From NCBI RefSeq assembly GCF_001999245.1, contig NZ_CP019630.1, positions 3,625,001-3,689,000 of the forward strand: a stretch of DNA of 64,000 bases, given 5' to 3'. The translations under genes and the position numbers were made by a program. Below the pieces are notes generated by a model. That model worked only from the letters and a program-made list of their open reading frames with translations. It ran no database searches and had not been told where the DNA came from. The stretch is from Roseibium algicola (GTDB taxonomy: Bacteria > Pseudomonadota > Alphaproteobacteria > Rhizobiales > Stappiaceae). Below are positions 15,901 to 25,356 of this stretch, in pieces (the first letter of the stretch is position 1; each line of letters begins with the position of its first letter).

Positions 15901-16707
15901 ATGGCGGATCAGAAGAACATGCTTGGGCAAATAGACATTTCAAAGCGTCAGGCCGAAATCGCGGATCTGGTACAAAAGGCAGGGTTTGCGTCCGTCGAGG
16001 AACTGGCGGACCGGTTCGAGGTGACCACGCAGACAATTCGCAGGGACGTCAACGGTCTTTGCGAACTGGGGATCCTGCGCCGGACCCACGGCGGCGTCGA
16101 GCCTCCTGCGCCGGCGTCCAACATCCATTATTCCACCCGGCAGATCCTCAATCTTCCGGAAAAGCAGCTGATTGCGAAACTGGTGGCCGGCCATGTCGGC
16201 AACAACCAGTCGATCGCGTTTTCCATCGGCACCACCCCGGAGATCGTGATGCAGGCCCTGGTTGGGCACGAGAAACTGGCGGTTTTCACGAACAATCTGA
16301 ACGTGGCCTTCACGGCTTCGGTCAATCCGTCGTTTCAGGTGACCATCACCGGCGGGCGGTTGCGTCATGGCGACCGCGACGTGCTGGGGTCCGCAGCGCA
16401 GGCGTTCTTCTCCAACTACAAGGTCGATATCGGCATTTTTGGTGTTGCCGGTGTCGATGAAGACGGCACGCTGCTGGATTTCCACGAGGACGAAGTGGCG
16501 GCCCGCCAGTCGATACTCGCCAATTGCCGCCGGTCCTATCTGGTCCTCGATCACAGCAAGTTCGGCCGGAACGCCCATGTGCGCGGCGGTCAACTCAGCG
16601 ATGTCGATGCGATCTTCACCGATTGCCCGGTGCCGGATGTTTTCCTGGCATCGCTGGAAGGCACGAAAACGGAAGTGTTCGTGGCCGACGACGGGGATGA
16701 GGCGTGA
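15901..16707 (+). CDS. DeoR/GlpR-family transcriptional repressor
   Basis: 268 residues. Residues about 15-70 are a DeoR winged helix (RQAEIADLVQKAGFASVEEL, VTTQTIRRDVNGLCELGILR, RTHGGV). Residues about 90-245 form the DeoR sensor domain of the sugar-isomerase fold (IAFSIGTTPEIV, VFTNNLNVA, GIFGVAGVDEDGTL), which senses phosphorylated sugars or glycerol-3-phosphate. A very strong GGAGGAGAGGGG ribosome site precedes the ATG. The TGA overlaps the GTG start of the ATPase gene, so the regulator is the first gene of its own transporter operon. Confidence 0.9.
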   Translation: MADQKNMLGQIDISKRQAEIADLVQKAGFASVEELADRFEVTTQTIRRDVNGLCELGILRRTHGGVEPPAPASNIHYSTRQILNLPEKQLIAKLVAGHVGNNQSIAFSIGTTPEIVMQALVGHEKLAVFTNNLNVAFTASVNPSFQVTITGGRLRHGDRDVLGSAAQAFFSNYKVDIGIFGVAGVDEDGTLLDFHEDEVAARQSILANCRRSYLVLDHSKFGRNAHVRGGQLSDVDAIFTDCPVPDVFLASLEGTKTEVFVADDGDEA

Positions 16708-17792
16708 CATCAGATCCGCATATCCCGGGTGCAAAACCCTCTGGCGCCGGCAAGCCGATCGTCCTTGCAACGGTGTCGCGTACCTGGGGTGAGACGGTGG
16801 CCGTCGATGGCCTGTCGATCGATATTCCGGCAGGCTCCTTCACGGCACTTCTGGGGCCGTCCGGCTGTGGCAAGTCAACGACATTGCGCATGATTGCGGG
16901 CCTCGAGAATGTCAGCAGCGGACGCATCCTGATCGGCGGAGAGGATGTCACCGGCCGTCCGTCGGCCAAGCGTGACCTTGCCATGGTGTTCCAGTCCTAT
17001 GCGCTGTTTCCGCATCTCAATGTCGGTGAGAACATCATCTTCGGCCTGAAGGTCCGCCGGGTTGGCAGGACCGAGCGGGACCGGCGTCTTGCACGGGTTG
17101 CCGATCTGCTGGGCCTTGGCCAGTTGCTGGAACGCAAGCCGGGTCAGCTTTCGGGCGGTCAGCAGCAGCGTGTCGCGCTTGGGCGGGCAATCATCGGCGA
17201 AAAGCCGATCTGCCTGATGGACGAGCCGCTGTCCAATCTCGACGCCAAGCTGCGCCATGAAATGCGGGTGGAGATCCGCGCGCTGCAGCAGCAGCTCGGC
17301 TTCACGATGGTCTATGTCACGCATGATCAGGTCGAGGCCATCACCATGGCCGATCAGGTGGTGCTTTTGAATGGTGGCAGGTTGGAGCAGGTGGCGAGCC
17401 CGCGGGATCTTTATGAAAAACCGGCGACGCCCTTTGCCGCCCGTTTCATCGGTACGCCGCCAATGAACCTCTTTCCGGCCAATGCCTTCAGGAAGCTGTG
17501 CACAGCGCCGGACTTCAAGCTCGGCCTGCGCCCGGAGGCAATGCATCTGGAAGACGGCGGCCCGGTCAACGCGTCTGTTCGTGCCGTCGAGTATCTGGGG
17601 GCGGATGTGCTGGCCGATTGCGAAGTTGCCGGCACCGGTTTTCAGGTGCGCCTTCCGGCCAGCCGGGCCTTCACGCCCGGCCAATCCGTGCAGCTCGGCT
17701 TTTCGCCGGACGATCTTCATGTTTTCGACGCCGATACCGGCCGCCGCCGGGACGATCTCATTTCCGAGTTCGGAGCCTTGTTGCGCTCCTGA
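16704..17792 (+). CDS. ABC transporter ATP-binding protein, UgpC/MalK type
   Basis: 362 residues from a GTG that overlaps the DeoR stop (GTGA). Walker A GPSGCGKST, Q-loop VFQSYALFPHL, signature LSGGQQQRVALGRAI, Walker B ICLMDEPLSNLD, H-loop VTHDQVEAIT, then a TOBE-like C-terminal region with LGLRPEAMHL. Drives the importer encoded by the next three genes. Having the ATPase gene first, directly after the regulator, differs from the E. coli ugpBAEC order. Confidence 0.88.
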   Translation: MTSDPHIPGAKPSGAGKPIVLATVSRTWGETVAVDGLSIDIPAGSFTALLGPSGCGKSTTLRMIAGLENVSSGRILIGGEDVTGRPSAKRDLAMVFQSYALFPHLNVGENIIFGLKVRRVGRTERDRRLARVADLLGLGQLLERKPGQLSGGQQQRVALGRAIIGEKPICLMDEPLSNLDAKLRHEMRVEIRALQQQLGFTMVYVTHDQVEAITMADQVVLLNGGRLEQVASPRDLYEKPATPFAARFIGTPPMNLFPANAFRKLCTAPDFKLGLRPEAMHLEDGGPVNASVRAVEYLGADVLADCEVAGTGFQVRLPASRAFTPGQSVQLGFSPDDLHVFDADTGRRRDDLISEFGALLRS

Positions 17793-17859
17793 CCTGCTGC
17801 GCACGCCCGCGTAGACCGACCGCAGACCTGCGGATTTTCGAACCTTAGGAAGTAAACTG

Positions 17860-19143
17860 ATGTTGAAGTCCACTTTCCTGAAAGCCGTTGCGGCAACGGC
17901 GCTTTCCTTCAGCACCTGGGCCTCCGCTCAGGCTGTTGATTTGCAATTCTATTTTCCGGTCGCCGTTGGCGGCAAGGCTGCTGACACCATCCAGGAACTG
18001 ACCGACGCCTATGTTGCGCAGAACCCGGACGTTACAATCGACGCCGTTTATGCCGGCTCCTACCAGGACACTGTCGCCAAGGCGATCACCGCTTCGCGCG
18101 GCGGCAACCCGCCCCAGCTTTCGGTGATCCTGTCTGCCGACATGTTCACCCTGATCGATGAAGACCTGATCCAGCCCTTCGACGACTATCTGACCAGCGA
18201 CGAAGACAAGAAATGGGTCGAAGGTTTTTATCCGGCATTCATGGAAAACAGCCAGACCGGCGGCAAGACCTACGGCATTCCGTTCCAGCGCTCCACGCCG
18301 GTGCTCTACTGGAACAAGGAAGCCTTCGAAGCGGCCGGGCTTGACCCGGAGGTCGCTCCGGCAACCTGGGACGAAATGGTCGAATTCGGCAAGAAGCTGA
18401 CGAAGAAAGACGACAGCGGCAATGTCACCCAGTGGGGCGTGCGTATTCCGTCTTCCGGTTTCCCGTACTGGCTGTTCCAAGGCCTTGCCATCGAAAACGG
18501 CGCGATCCTGGCCAATGCCGACGGCAACAAGACCAACTTCGATGATCCCAAGGTAGTCGAGGCGCTGCAGTATCTTGTCGATCTCAGCACCAAGCACGAA
18601 GTGATGGCTCCGGGCATCATCGAGTGGGGCGCAACGCCGAAAGCCTTTTTCGAAGGCCAGACGGCCATGATGTGGACCTCCACCGGCAACCTCACCAACG
18701 TTCGTGACAATGCCCCGTTCAAGTTCGGCGTTGCCATGCTGCCGGAAAAGGCACAGCGCGGCGCACCGACCGGCGGTGGCAACTTCTACCTGTTCAAGGG
18801 GGCTTCCGACGAACAGAACAAGGCTGCCGTCAAGTTCGTGCAGTGGATCACGGCTCCGGAACAGTCTGCGAAGTGGACCATCGCAACAGGCTACGTCGCT
18901 CCGCGCGCCGAAACCTGGGAAACCGACACGATGAAAGCCTATGCGGCTGATTTCCCGGCTGTCCTGGTTGCCCGCGACCAGCTGGACTTCGCCAAAGCTG
19001 AACTGGCGACCTACCAGAACCAGCGCGTGACCGGCATCTTCAACGATGCGCTTGCTGCTGCCATCACCGGCCAGAAGGATGCCGAAACGGCTCTGAAGGA
19101 AGCTCAGGCGCAGGCCGACGAGATCCTGAGCGAATACCGCTAA
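17860..19143 (+). CDS. Extracellular solute-binding protein, UgpB-like
   Basis: 427 residues with signal peptide (cleavage near ASAQA-VDLQF). The mature protein shares the UgpB layout: LQFYFPVAVGGKAADTIQEL at the start, then PFQRSTPVLYWNKEAFEAAG, MMWTSTGNLTNVRDNAPFKF and IATGYVAPRAETW. E. coli UgpB binds glycerol-3-phosphate and glycerophosphodiesters; whether the ligand-contact residues are kept cannot be judged here, so a phosphorylated glycerol or a sugar is possible. AGGA precedes the ATG. Confidence 0.82.
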   Translation: MLKSTFLKAVAATALSFSTWASAQAVDLQFYFPVAVGGKAADTIQELTDAYVAQNPDVTIDAVYAGSYQDTVAKAITASRGGNPPQLSVILSADMFTLIDEDLIQPFDDYLTSDEDKKWVEGFYPAFMENSQTGGKTYGIPFQRSTPVLYWNKEAFEAAGLDPEVAPATWDEMVEFGKKLTKKDDSGNVTQWGVRIPSSGFPYWLFQGLAIENGAILANADGNKTNFDDPKVVEALQYLVDLSTKHEVMAPGIIEWGATPKAFFEGQTAMMWTSTGNLTNVRDNAPFKFGVAMLPEKAQRGAPTGGGNFYLFKGASDEQNKAAVKFVQWITAPEQSAKWTIATGYVAPRAETWETDTMKAYAADFPAVLVARDQLDFAKAELATYQNQRVTGIFNDALAAAITGQKDAETALKEAQAQADEILSEYR

Positions 19144-19151
19144 CGCCATTC

Positions 19152-19189
19152 GGGGCGGAGCGCCGGGTCCCACTCCGGTGTTCCGTCCC
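19152..19189 (+). terminator. Stem-loop between binding-protein and permease genes
   Basis: An outer stem GGGGCGGA/TCCGTCCC (one mismatch) encloses an inner CCGG/CCGG pairing. It lies 8 bp after the binding-protein stop. No strong T run follows, so partial termination or mRNA stabilisation is likely. Confidence 0.4.
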
Positions 19190-19263
19190 GTTCCCCAGAC
19201 CTTTCGCCGTCCTAACCGCAATTTGCTTTAGGTCGGGTTTTTCTCCTTATCGGGGCCTAGACC

Positions 19264-20154
19264 ATGAAGCGGGGCATTGCCTTGAAACGCGACTGGATCC
19301 ACGGCTGGCTGCTGTTGCTGCCGGCGATGGTGTTCCTGTTTGCCTTTACCCACATCCCCGCGGTCACGACGTTCCTGAACAGCTTCTTTTCCACCCCGCG
19401 CGGACGCCGCCCGGCCAAGTTCATCGGCCTATCCAATTATGAGCGCATGCTGGATGACCCGGTGTTCTGGAAAGTGCTCTGGAACAACGTCTGGTTCGCC
19501 TTTGGCACCATTCCGGTCTCCGTTGGTCTGGCGATCGTCATGGCGCTCTGGGTCAACGACAGGCTGGTTGGCAGAAGCTTCGTGCGCATGGCCTATTTCA
19601 CGCCGACCGTTCTGCCTCTGATCGCCGTCGCCAACATCTGGATGTTTTTCTACACGCCCGGCTTTGGCCTGGTCGACCAGATCACCGGTGCCCTGTTTGG
19701 CTGGCCTGCCAGCAACTATCTCGGCAACCCGGACACCGCGCTCAACGCCATCATCGTGGTCACCGTCTGGAAGGAAGCGGGCTTCTTCATGATCTTTTAC
19801 CTTGCGGCGCTGCAGGCAATCCCGGTCACGCTGAAGGAGGCCGCGCAGATCGAAGGCGCCGGGCGCTGGACGATCTTCTGGCGGATCACCTTTCCACTCC
19901 TGATGCCGACGACCCTGTTCGTCTGCGTCAACGCGGTCATCAATTCCTTCCGCCTGGTGGACCATATCTTCATTTTGACGGACGGTGGGCCGGACAACGC
20001 TTCGGCACTGCTGCTGTTCTACATCTACGAGGTCGCCTTCCGCTTCTGGGAAACCGCCTATGGCGCAACGCTCACCGTCGCTCTTCTGGTGCTTCTGTCG
20101 CTGCTTGCCATCGGCCAGTTCTTCTTCTTCGACCGCAAGGTGCATTACAAATGA
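19264..20154 (+). CDS. ABC transporter permease, UgpA/MalF type
   Basis: 296 residues with six predicted helices starting at about residue 12 (HGWLLLLPAMVFLFAFTHIP). The EAA loop is KEAAQIEGAGRWTIFWRITFP (about 191-211). It ends VHYK, like UgpA proteins. The ATG stop overlap (ATGA) with the next permease gene shows translational coupling. Forms the heterodimeric channel with the 20151 product. Confidence 0.88.
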   Translation: MKRGIALKRDWIHGWLLLLPAMVFLFAFTHIPAVTTFLNSFFSTPRGRRPAKFIGLSNYERMLDDPVFWKVLWNNVWFAFGTIPVSVGLAIVMALWVNDRLVGRSFVRMAYFTPTVLPLIAVANIWMFFYTPGFGLVDQITGALFGWPASNYLGNPDTALNAIIVVTVWKEAGFFMIFYLAALQAIPVTLKEAAQIEGAGRWTIFWRITFPLLMPTTLFVCVNAVINSFRLVDHIFILTDGGPDNASALLLFYIYEVAFRFWETAYGATLTVALLVLLSLLAIGQFFFFDRKVHYK

Positions 20155-20972
20155 CCGGCGCCGGCTTTTCCTTCGACAGGGTGCTCAACACCTTCGCTGC
20201 CTGGGCATTGGCACTGTTGTGGGTGCTGCCGCTGGCCTATGCCATCTGGACCGCGTTTCATCCGGCAGCCTATGAGGCACGGTTCGAGCTTCTTGCACCG
20301 CTGACACTCGACAATTTCGTAAAGGCCTGGGATGCGGCGCCCTTCGCCCGTTACTTCCTGAACACCTTCCTGCTGGTGTCGATGATCCTTGCCGGGCAGT
20401 TTTTCCTCGGCACGCTGGCCGCCTTTGCCTTCGCCCGGTTCCAGTTTCCGGGGCGCAATATCCTCTTTACGCTTGTCTTGCTGCAGCTTCTGGTGATGCC
20501 GGACATCCTGATGGTGGAAAACTATCAGACCATGCGCATGCTCAATCTGGTGGACACCATCCCCGCCATCGCGCTGCCCTACATCGCGTCCGGCTTTGGC
20601 ATCTTCCTGCTGCGGCAAACCTTCATGACCATCCCGAAGGAACTGGACGAGGCAGCGCGCATCGAGGGTGCTTCGGTTCTGGGCGTGTTGTGGCGGGTCT
20701 ATATTCCGCTCGCAAAGCCGACCTATCTTGCCTATGGCCTCGTTTCCGTCAGTCACCACTGGAACAATTTCCTGTGGCCGCTGATCGTGACCAACTCGGT
20801 GGACACCCGCCCGGTTACCGTCGGTCTCAGCATCTTCTCGGCCATCGACAGCGGGGTGGAATGGTCGGTCATCAATGCCGCGACGTTGATGACCTCCGGG
20901 CCGCTGCTGATCGCCTTTCTGCTGTTCCAGAGGCAGTTTGTCCAAAGCTTCATGCGCGCCGGCATCAAATAA
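20151..20972 (+). CDS. ABC transporter permease, UgpE/MalG type
   Basis: 273 residues, six helices, with the EAA loop DEAARIEGASVLGVLWRVYI (about 164-183). Starts within the stop codon of the preceding permease gene. It ends in QSFMRAGIK, the usual MalG-type C-terminus. Last transporter gene; the following KDG kinase gene has its own operator and is probably a separate unit. Confidence 0.88.
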   Translation: MTGAGFSFDRVLNTFAAWALALLWVLPLAYAIWTAFHPAAYEARFELLAPLTLDNFVKAWDAAPFARYFLNTFLLVSMILAGQFFLGTLAAFAFARFQFPGRNILFTLVLLQLLVMPDILMVENYQTMRMLNLVDTIPAIALPYIASGFGIFLLRQTFMTIPKELDEAARIEGASVLGVLWRVYIPLAKPTYLAYGLVSVSHHWNNFLWPLIVTNSVDTRPVTVGLSIFSAIDSGVEWSVINAATLMTSGPLLIAFLLFQRQFVQSFMRAGIK

Positions 20973-21024
20973 AATTAATCCGAGAAACAGCAGAAACCGG
21001 GGATGAATGACCATCGTCCGGACG

Positions 21025-21040
21025 GCCAAACCGCTTTGGC
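21025..21040. promoter_or_regulatory. AglR-type operator in front of the KDG kinase gene
   Basis: GCCAAACCGCTTTGGC is a perfect inverted repeat (6-4-6). Its 14-bp core is identical, on the opposite strand, to the core of the operator at 5324-5341 beside aglE. It lies about 130 bp upstream of the kinase start. This links a gene 16 kb away to AglR. Confidence 0.65.
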
Positions 21041-21166
21041 AAGGGGCATAGACCTTTGTGCCACTTTTTAAGGCAGGGACTTTTATGCTAATGGATTTAA
21101 ATCCCGGTTTTCTGCGGGGTTTTCGCCTTTAGTTTTTCTGATCCCCGAGCATCGAGGAGCTCTGCC

Positions 21167-22075
21167 GTGTCACTCAAATTCCTTGCCATTGGCGAATGTA
21201 TGGTTGAGATGGCACCAACGGGTGAGGGCACCTATGCCATGGGGTTTGCCGGCGATACGCTCAACACCGCCTGGTATGCGCGCAAATGCCTGCCTGTCGA
21301 CTGGACCGTCGGCTATTACACTGCAGTTGGCCGCGATCAGGTGTCGGAGCAGCTGCTTTCTTTCCTGAAAGAATCCGACCTGGAGACGGCTGCCATCCAG
21401 AAGCGGGACGACCGGACCGTCGGCCTCTACATGATCCAGCTGAAGGACGGCGAACGCAGCTTCGCATACTGGCGTTCGCAATCGGCAGCCCGGTGTCTTG
21501 CCGCGGACGGGACACATCTTGCATCTGCGCTTAGTGGTGCGGGGTTGATCTATTTCAGCGGGATTACCCTTGCGATCCTTCCACCGGAAGATCGAGCAAA
21601 ATTTCTGGACGCACTCAGAACCGCGCGAAAAGCCGGTGCCAAAACGGCGTTCGACCCGAACCTGCGCCCGCGTCTTTGGGAAGATGCGGACACCATGCGG
21701 GCAAGTGTTACGGAAGCTGCCGGCTGCTGTGATTTCCTGATGCCGTCCTTCGAGGACGAGCTGGCCCATTTCGGTGATTCAACGCCAGACGTCAGCGCCG
21801 ACCGCTATCTGGCAGCAGGGGCAGGCATGGTCGTGGTCAAGAACGGGCCGGAAGAGGTGATCTGCGCGGATGCCGGTTCCCGGCAGGCTTTCCAGCCTGC
21901 GCCGGTTTCCAACATTGTCGATACGACTGCAGCCGGCGACAGCTTCAACGCGGCGTTTCTGGCGAAGTATCTTTCGGTAGGAGATGTCCCGGCAAGCGTT
22001 GATGCGGGTGCAAGTCTCGCCGGCAAGGTGATCCAGCATCGTGGTGCCCTCGTTGCCTGCCTCGAAACTGCCTAA
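21167..22075 (+). CDS. kdgK: 2-keto-3-deoxygluconate kinase (PfkB family)
   Basis: 302 residues, ribokinase/PfkB fold. Begins LKFLAIGECMVEMAP, has GFAGDTLNTAWYAR (the KdgK version of the substrate loop), AFDPNLRPRLW, and the C-terminal ATP/anion-hole motif DTTAAGDSFNAAF with the catalytic Asp. It converts KDG to KDPG, feeding the Entner-Doudoroff aldolase. The GTG at 21167 follows GAGGAG. The upstream AglR-type operator suggests co-induction with alpha-glucoside uptake. Confidence 0.85.
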   Translation: MSLKFLAIGECMVEMAPTGEGTYAMGFAGDTLNTAWYARKCLPVDWTVGYYTAVGRDQVSEQLLSFLKESDLETAAIQKRDDRTVGLYMIQLKDGERSFAYWRSQSAARCLAADGTHLASALSGAGLIYFSGITLAILPPEDRAKFLDALRTARKAGAKTAFDPNLRPRLWEDADTMRASVTEAAGCCDFLMPSFEDELAHFGDSTPDVSADRYLAAGAGMVVVKNGPEEVICADAGSRQAFQPAPVSNIVDTTAAGDSFNAAFLAKYLSVGDVPASVDAGASLAGKVIQHRGALVACLETA

Positions 22076-22310
22076 GGGTAAGTGCGTATGATTCGGCTGG
22101 TGATTGATTTCCTCAAGAAAAGGCGTTCAACCCAAAAGAGAATATATTGCGAATATTGACAGTATGATTTGGAGGCTGTTCCGAATTCTTTCGCCAATAT
22201 TTGCCTGAAAATAACTTTATGCGATGAAATTAAGTTTTCGTTCGCTCCTTGTCCTTACCCTACGTTCGGTTTTGATCGTTGGCTGAATGGGCCATCTGAG
22301 GGGGGCACGA

Positions 22311-24743
22311 ATGTTCTCAGGCATGCGTTTGTCGAAAAAGATTCCGGTGCTGGTTTTGGGCGCCGCTGCGGTGGTTGGCATCGGTGTCGGTGTAGAAAGC
22401 TACCTCACGTCTTCTGTGATCGTGAAAGAACTGACGAAGGAACGCCTTCAGACGGCTGCCGAGACTGGCGAAAAGGAAACAGTCGCCTATTTGCAGGCGA
22501 TCGAACGCGAGCTCATTCTGACGGCTGAGCACCCTGGCACAGCAGCCGCTGTCCAGGATTTCGCCTCTGTTTGGGATTTCTGGAAAATGTCCGGCGGCAA
22601 TCCGCAGGAAGAACTGCAAGCTGCGTATATCACCGGCAACCCGCATCCGACCGGCGAGAAACACAAGCTCGACCGGGCCGAGACCGGGTCGGCTTACGAC
22701 GAGGTGCACGCCAAATATCACCCCTGGTTCCGAAAACTGCAGCAGGACCAGGGTTATTACGACGTGTTCCTGTTCGACGCCAAGGGCAACCTCGTCTACA
22801 CGGTTTTCAAGGAACTGGATTACGCCACGAATTTCGAAAAGGGTGGTGGCCAGTGGGCGGATACCGACCTCGGCGAAGTCTATCGCAAGGCGATGGCGAT
22901 CACCGCAGAGGACGAAGTCGCCTTTGAGGATTTTGCCGCCTATAAACCGAGCTTCGACGCCCCTGCCAGCTTCATGGCGCACCCGATTCACGCGAACGGT
23001 GAAACGGTTGGTGTTCTGGCCTTCCAGATGCCGATCGACAAGATCAATTCTCTCATGAGCAGTGGTCTCGGGCTTGGAGAAACCGGTGAATTGGCTTTGA
23101 TCGGCGAAGATCGCATGATGCGCAACGATACGCCGCTCACTGCCGACAAGAACGATATTCTGGCTACGGAACTGAGTGGGCCCGTCATCGACAAGGCCTT
23201 CGCGGAAGGCAGCGCCTTCGGCATGTCTACCTACTTTGGTGACGAACTGATGGACGTAGAAGCCGAGAAATTCACCTACCAGGGCAAGAACTTCGCCATC
23301 GTCGCCATGCAACCTTATGCAGAAGCCGTTACCCCGCTGACAGATATGCGCAACCGGATGGTCCTCGCCGGGCTCGCCTTGCTTGCGATTGCCGCTGCCC
23401 TTGGCTTCTTTGCAGCGCGCTCCGTAACAAAGCCGATCAACATGGTAGTCTCCGCCATGAACCGGCTTGCCGATGGGGACACACGCGTAGATACGGACGG
23501 TTCCGAGCGGGGCGACGAGATCGGCGACATGTTCAAGGCTGTGGCGATTTTCAAGGAAAACGCCATTCAGCGCCGTCATCTTGAAGACCAGGCCCGCAAC
23601 GAACGTGACAGGGAACGCCAGCGCCAGGCTTTCCTGGAAGGGGTGATCACGGACTTCAAGTCGATCATGACTGATCGCCTGGCAACCGTGTCCGACCAGA
23701 TGGAACGGATGCGCGATGCTGCCACAACGCTGGAAGACCTGGCATCAAATGCGAAGTCTGAATCCGATCAGGCAGGCCACGCCTCCATCAGTGCTTCTGA
23801 AAACGTCGCCGCCGTTGCCGCCGCAACAGAAGAAATGACGGCCACGGTTCAGGAAATCGCCAACCAGACCGAAGCCACCACCCGCATCGTTCTGGAGACC
23901 GTGGAAGCGGCGGAACAGACCAACCGCAACGTTCAGACGCTGTCGGAAGCCGCCGAGCATATCGGCAGCGTGGTCAATCTCATTCGCGATATCGCCGAGC
24001 AGACCAATCTTCTGGCGCTCAATGCCACCATTGAGGCAGCCCGTGCGGGGGAAGCCGGTCGCGGTTTTGCGGTCGTGGCGTCGGAAGTCAAACAGCTTGC
24101 AGAGCAGACTTCCAAGGCGACGGACGAGATTTCCGGTCGGATTTCAGGCATCCAGTCCTCGGTTCGCGATGCAGCGGGTGCCATCGAGCACATTGCCGAG
24201 AAGGTGTCCGACATCAAGAACCTGACCAGTTCCGTGGCAGGGGCTATCGAGGAACAGCGGGCGGCAAACCAGGAAATCGCGCGCTCGGCCCGTTCGGCCA
24301 GTGACAGTACAGGCAATGCTGCCAGCAGCATGTCGTCTGTTTCCGGTGCAGTTGAACAAACGTCGACTGAAGCCGGATCGGTCAACACTGCGTCCGACCT
24401 GGTTTCGGAGGCAAGCGACAGCCTTGCCCGCGAGGTCGAGAAGTTCCTGGCGGACGTCACGAAGGACGTAGAGGACCGGAGACGTTCGGTGCGCAAGGCG
24501 ATTTCCGAGGATGTTGCCATCACGTTCGCGGACGGTCGCAAGCGCACCGCGCAGCTGATCGACGTCAGTGTCACCGGTGCGCAGATCCTGGATATGACCG
24601 ACCTGCCGATCGGCGAACGGATGACGCTGGAATTCCTGGATGGCACCGTGCTGCAAGGCAAGGTCGTGCGCCAGACAGGAGCAGGCTGCGGCGTCGAATT
24701 CGCCGAACAGCTAGCAGAAAGCCACATTCTCATCGCCGCATAA
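22311..24743 (+). CDS. Methyl-accepting chemotaxis protein with C-terminal PilZ domain
   Basis: About 810 residues. A first helix (about 12-30) and a second at about 350-370 bracket a long periplasmic Cache-like sensor region. A HAMP domain follows ([20 protein letters not shown]), then the signalling helix with the conserved hairpin tip [20 protein letters not shown]. After the coiled coil the protein ends in a PilZ domain (about 725-805): RRRSVR and later DVSVTGAQI fit the c-di-GMP-binding RxxxR and DxSxxG motifs. The ATG at 22311 is chosen for the GAGGGGGG before it. Chemotactic output may therefore be tuned by c-di-GMP. Monocistronic with a strong terminator. Confidence 0.9.
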   Translation: MFSGMRLSKKIPVLVLGAAAVVGIGVGVESYLTSSVIVKELTKERLQTAAETGEKETVAYLQAIERELILTAEHPGTAAAVQDFASVWDFWKMSGGNPQEELQAAYITGNPHPTGEKHKLDRAETGSAYDEVHAKYHPWFRKLQQDQGYYDVFLFDAKGNLVYTVFKELDYATNFEKGGGQWADTDLGEVYRKAMAITAEDEVAFEDFAAYKPSFDAPASFMAHPIHANGETVGVLAFQMPIDKINSLMSSGLGLGETGELALIGEDRMMRNDTPLTADKNDILATELSGPVIDKAFAEGSAFGMSTYFGDELMDVEAEKFTYQGKNFAIVAMQPYAEAVTPLTDMRNRMVLAGLALLAIAAALGFFAARSVTKPINMVVSAMNRLADGDTRVDTDGSERGDEIGDMFKAVAIFKENAIQRRHLEDQARNERDRERQRQAFLEGVITDFKSIMTDRLATVSDQMERMRDAATTLEDLASNAKSESDQAGHASISASENVAAVAAATEEMTATVQEIANQTEATTRIVLETVEAAEQTNRNVQTLSEAAEHIGSVVNLIRDIAEQTNLLALNATIEAARAGEAGRGFAVVASEVKQLAEQTSKATDEISGRISGIQSSVRDAAGAIEHIAEKVSDIKNLTSSVAGAIEEQRAANQEIARSARSASDSTGNAASSMSSVSGAVEQTSTEAGSVNTASDLVSEASDSLAREVEKFLADVTKDVEDRRRSVRKAISEDVAITFADGRKRTAQLIDVSVTGAQILDMTDLPIGERMTLEFLDGTVLQGKVVRQTGAGCGVEFAEQLAESHILIAA

Positions 24744-24763
24744 GATGGCAATCTCAGGAAACG

Positions 24764-24792
24764 AAAAGGGCGCCTGTCGGCGCCCTTTTTTT
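24764..24792 (+). terminator. Rho-independent terminator of the chemoreceptor gene
   Basis: AAAAGGGCGCC-TGTC-GGCGCCCTTTTTTT: an 11-bp stem (counting A-T pairs) with a 4-base loop running into seven T residues, 20 bp after the stop codon. Confidence 0.9.
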
Positions 24793-24796
24793 GTTG

Positions 24797-25265
24797 ACGA
24801 AAGCCCTTGGCTCACCGATCCGATCCGCTGCGTCTGGGATGAAGGGTGAGGGGAAAATGAAAGGTGCCGTTGGCGGCCTCTTTTCAGGAAAGACCTCTCC
24901 GTCGTCATCCCGGCCAAGCGCAGCGCGAGCCGGGACCGGGGAGCCTCCGAGCCCGTTGCCATTTCTGTTGGCACCAGATGGAAAGGCCCTGGCGCCCCGA
25001 TCCCGGATCTTCGCTTCGCTGCGTCCGGGATGACGGATGAGGGGGAAAGGAACGTTGCCGTTGGCGGCCTCTTTTCAAGAAAGACCTCTCCGTCGTCATC
25101 CCGGCCAAGCGCAGCGCGAGCCGGGACCGGGGAGCCTCCGAGCCCGCTGCTATTTCTGTTGGCACCAGATGGAAAGCCCTTGGCTCACCGAACCCGGAGC
25201 TCCGCTCCGCTGCGTCCGGGATGAAGGATGAGGGGGAACGGAACTGTGCAGTTGGCGCCTTTTTC
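24797..25265. repeat. Tandem repeat array, period 191 bp, about 2.5 copies
   Basis: The block beginning TTGGCGGCCTCTTTTCA recurs at 24870 and 25061 (exactly 191 bp apart), and its beginning recurs again at 25252. The module GAAAGCCCTTGGCTCACCGA occurs at about 24798 and 25171, with a diverged version near 24980. Each unit contains GTCATCCCGGCCAAGCGCAG-type palindromic sequence widespread in Rhizobiales intergenic regions. Short open frames here are repeat artefacts. Confidence 0.75.
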
Positions 25266-25279
25266 CTGTCCTCATCATG

Positions 25280-25331
25280 CACGATCCTCATGCTGAGGAG
25301 GGCCAAAGGGCCCGTCTTGAAGGATGGGCCA
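25280..25331. repeat. Degraded copy of the CCTCATCCTGAGG palindromic repeat
   Basis: Contains CCTCATGCTGAGGAGG and GTCTTGAAGGATGGGCCACTTG, matching one half of the elements at 27105-27213 and 36245-36354. The opposite half is missing. It adjoins the 3' end of iolB. Confidence 0.55.
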
Positions 25332-25356
25332 CTTGCTCAGTCTCAGCTGCTTGAGC

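Noticed and set aside
24797..25265. Possible CRISPR array
   Set aside because: Repeat units are 191 bp and contiguous, without alternating short repeats and unique spacers; no cas genes in the window. The same holds for the 41 kb array.
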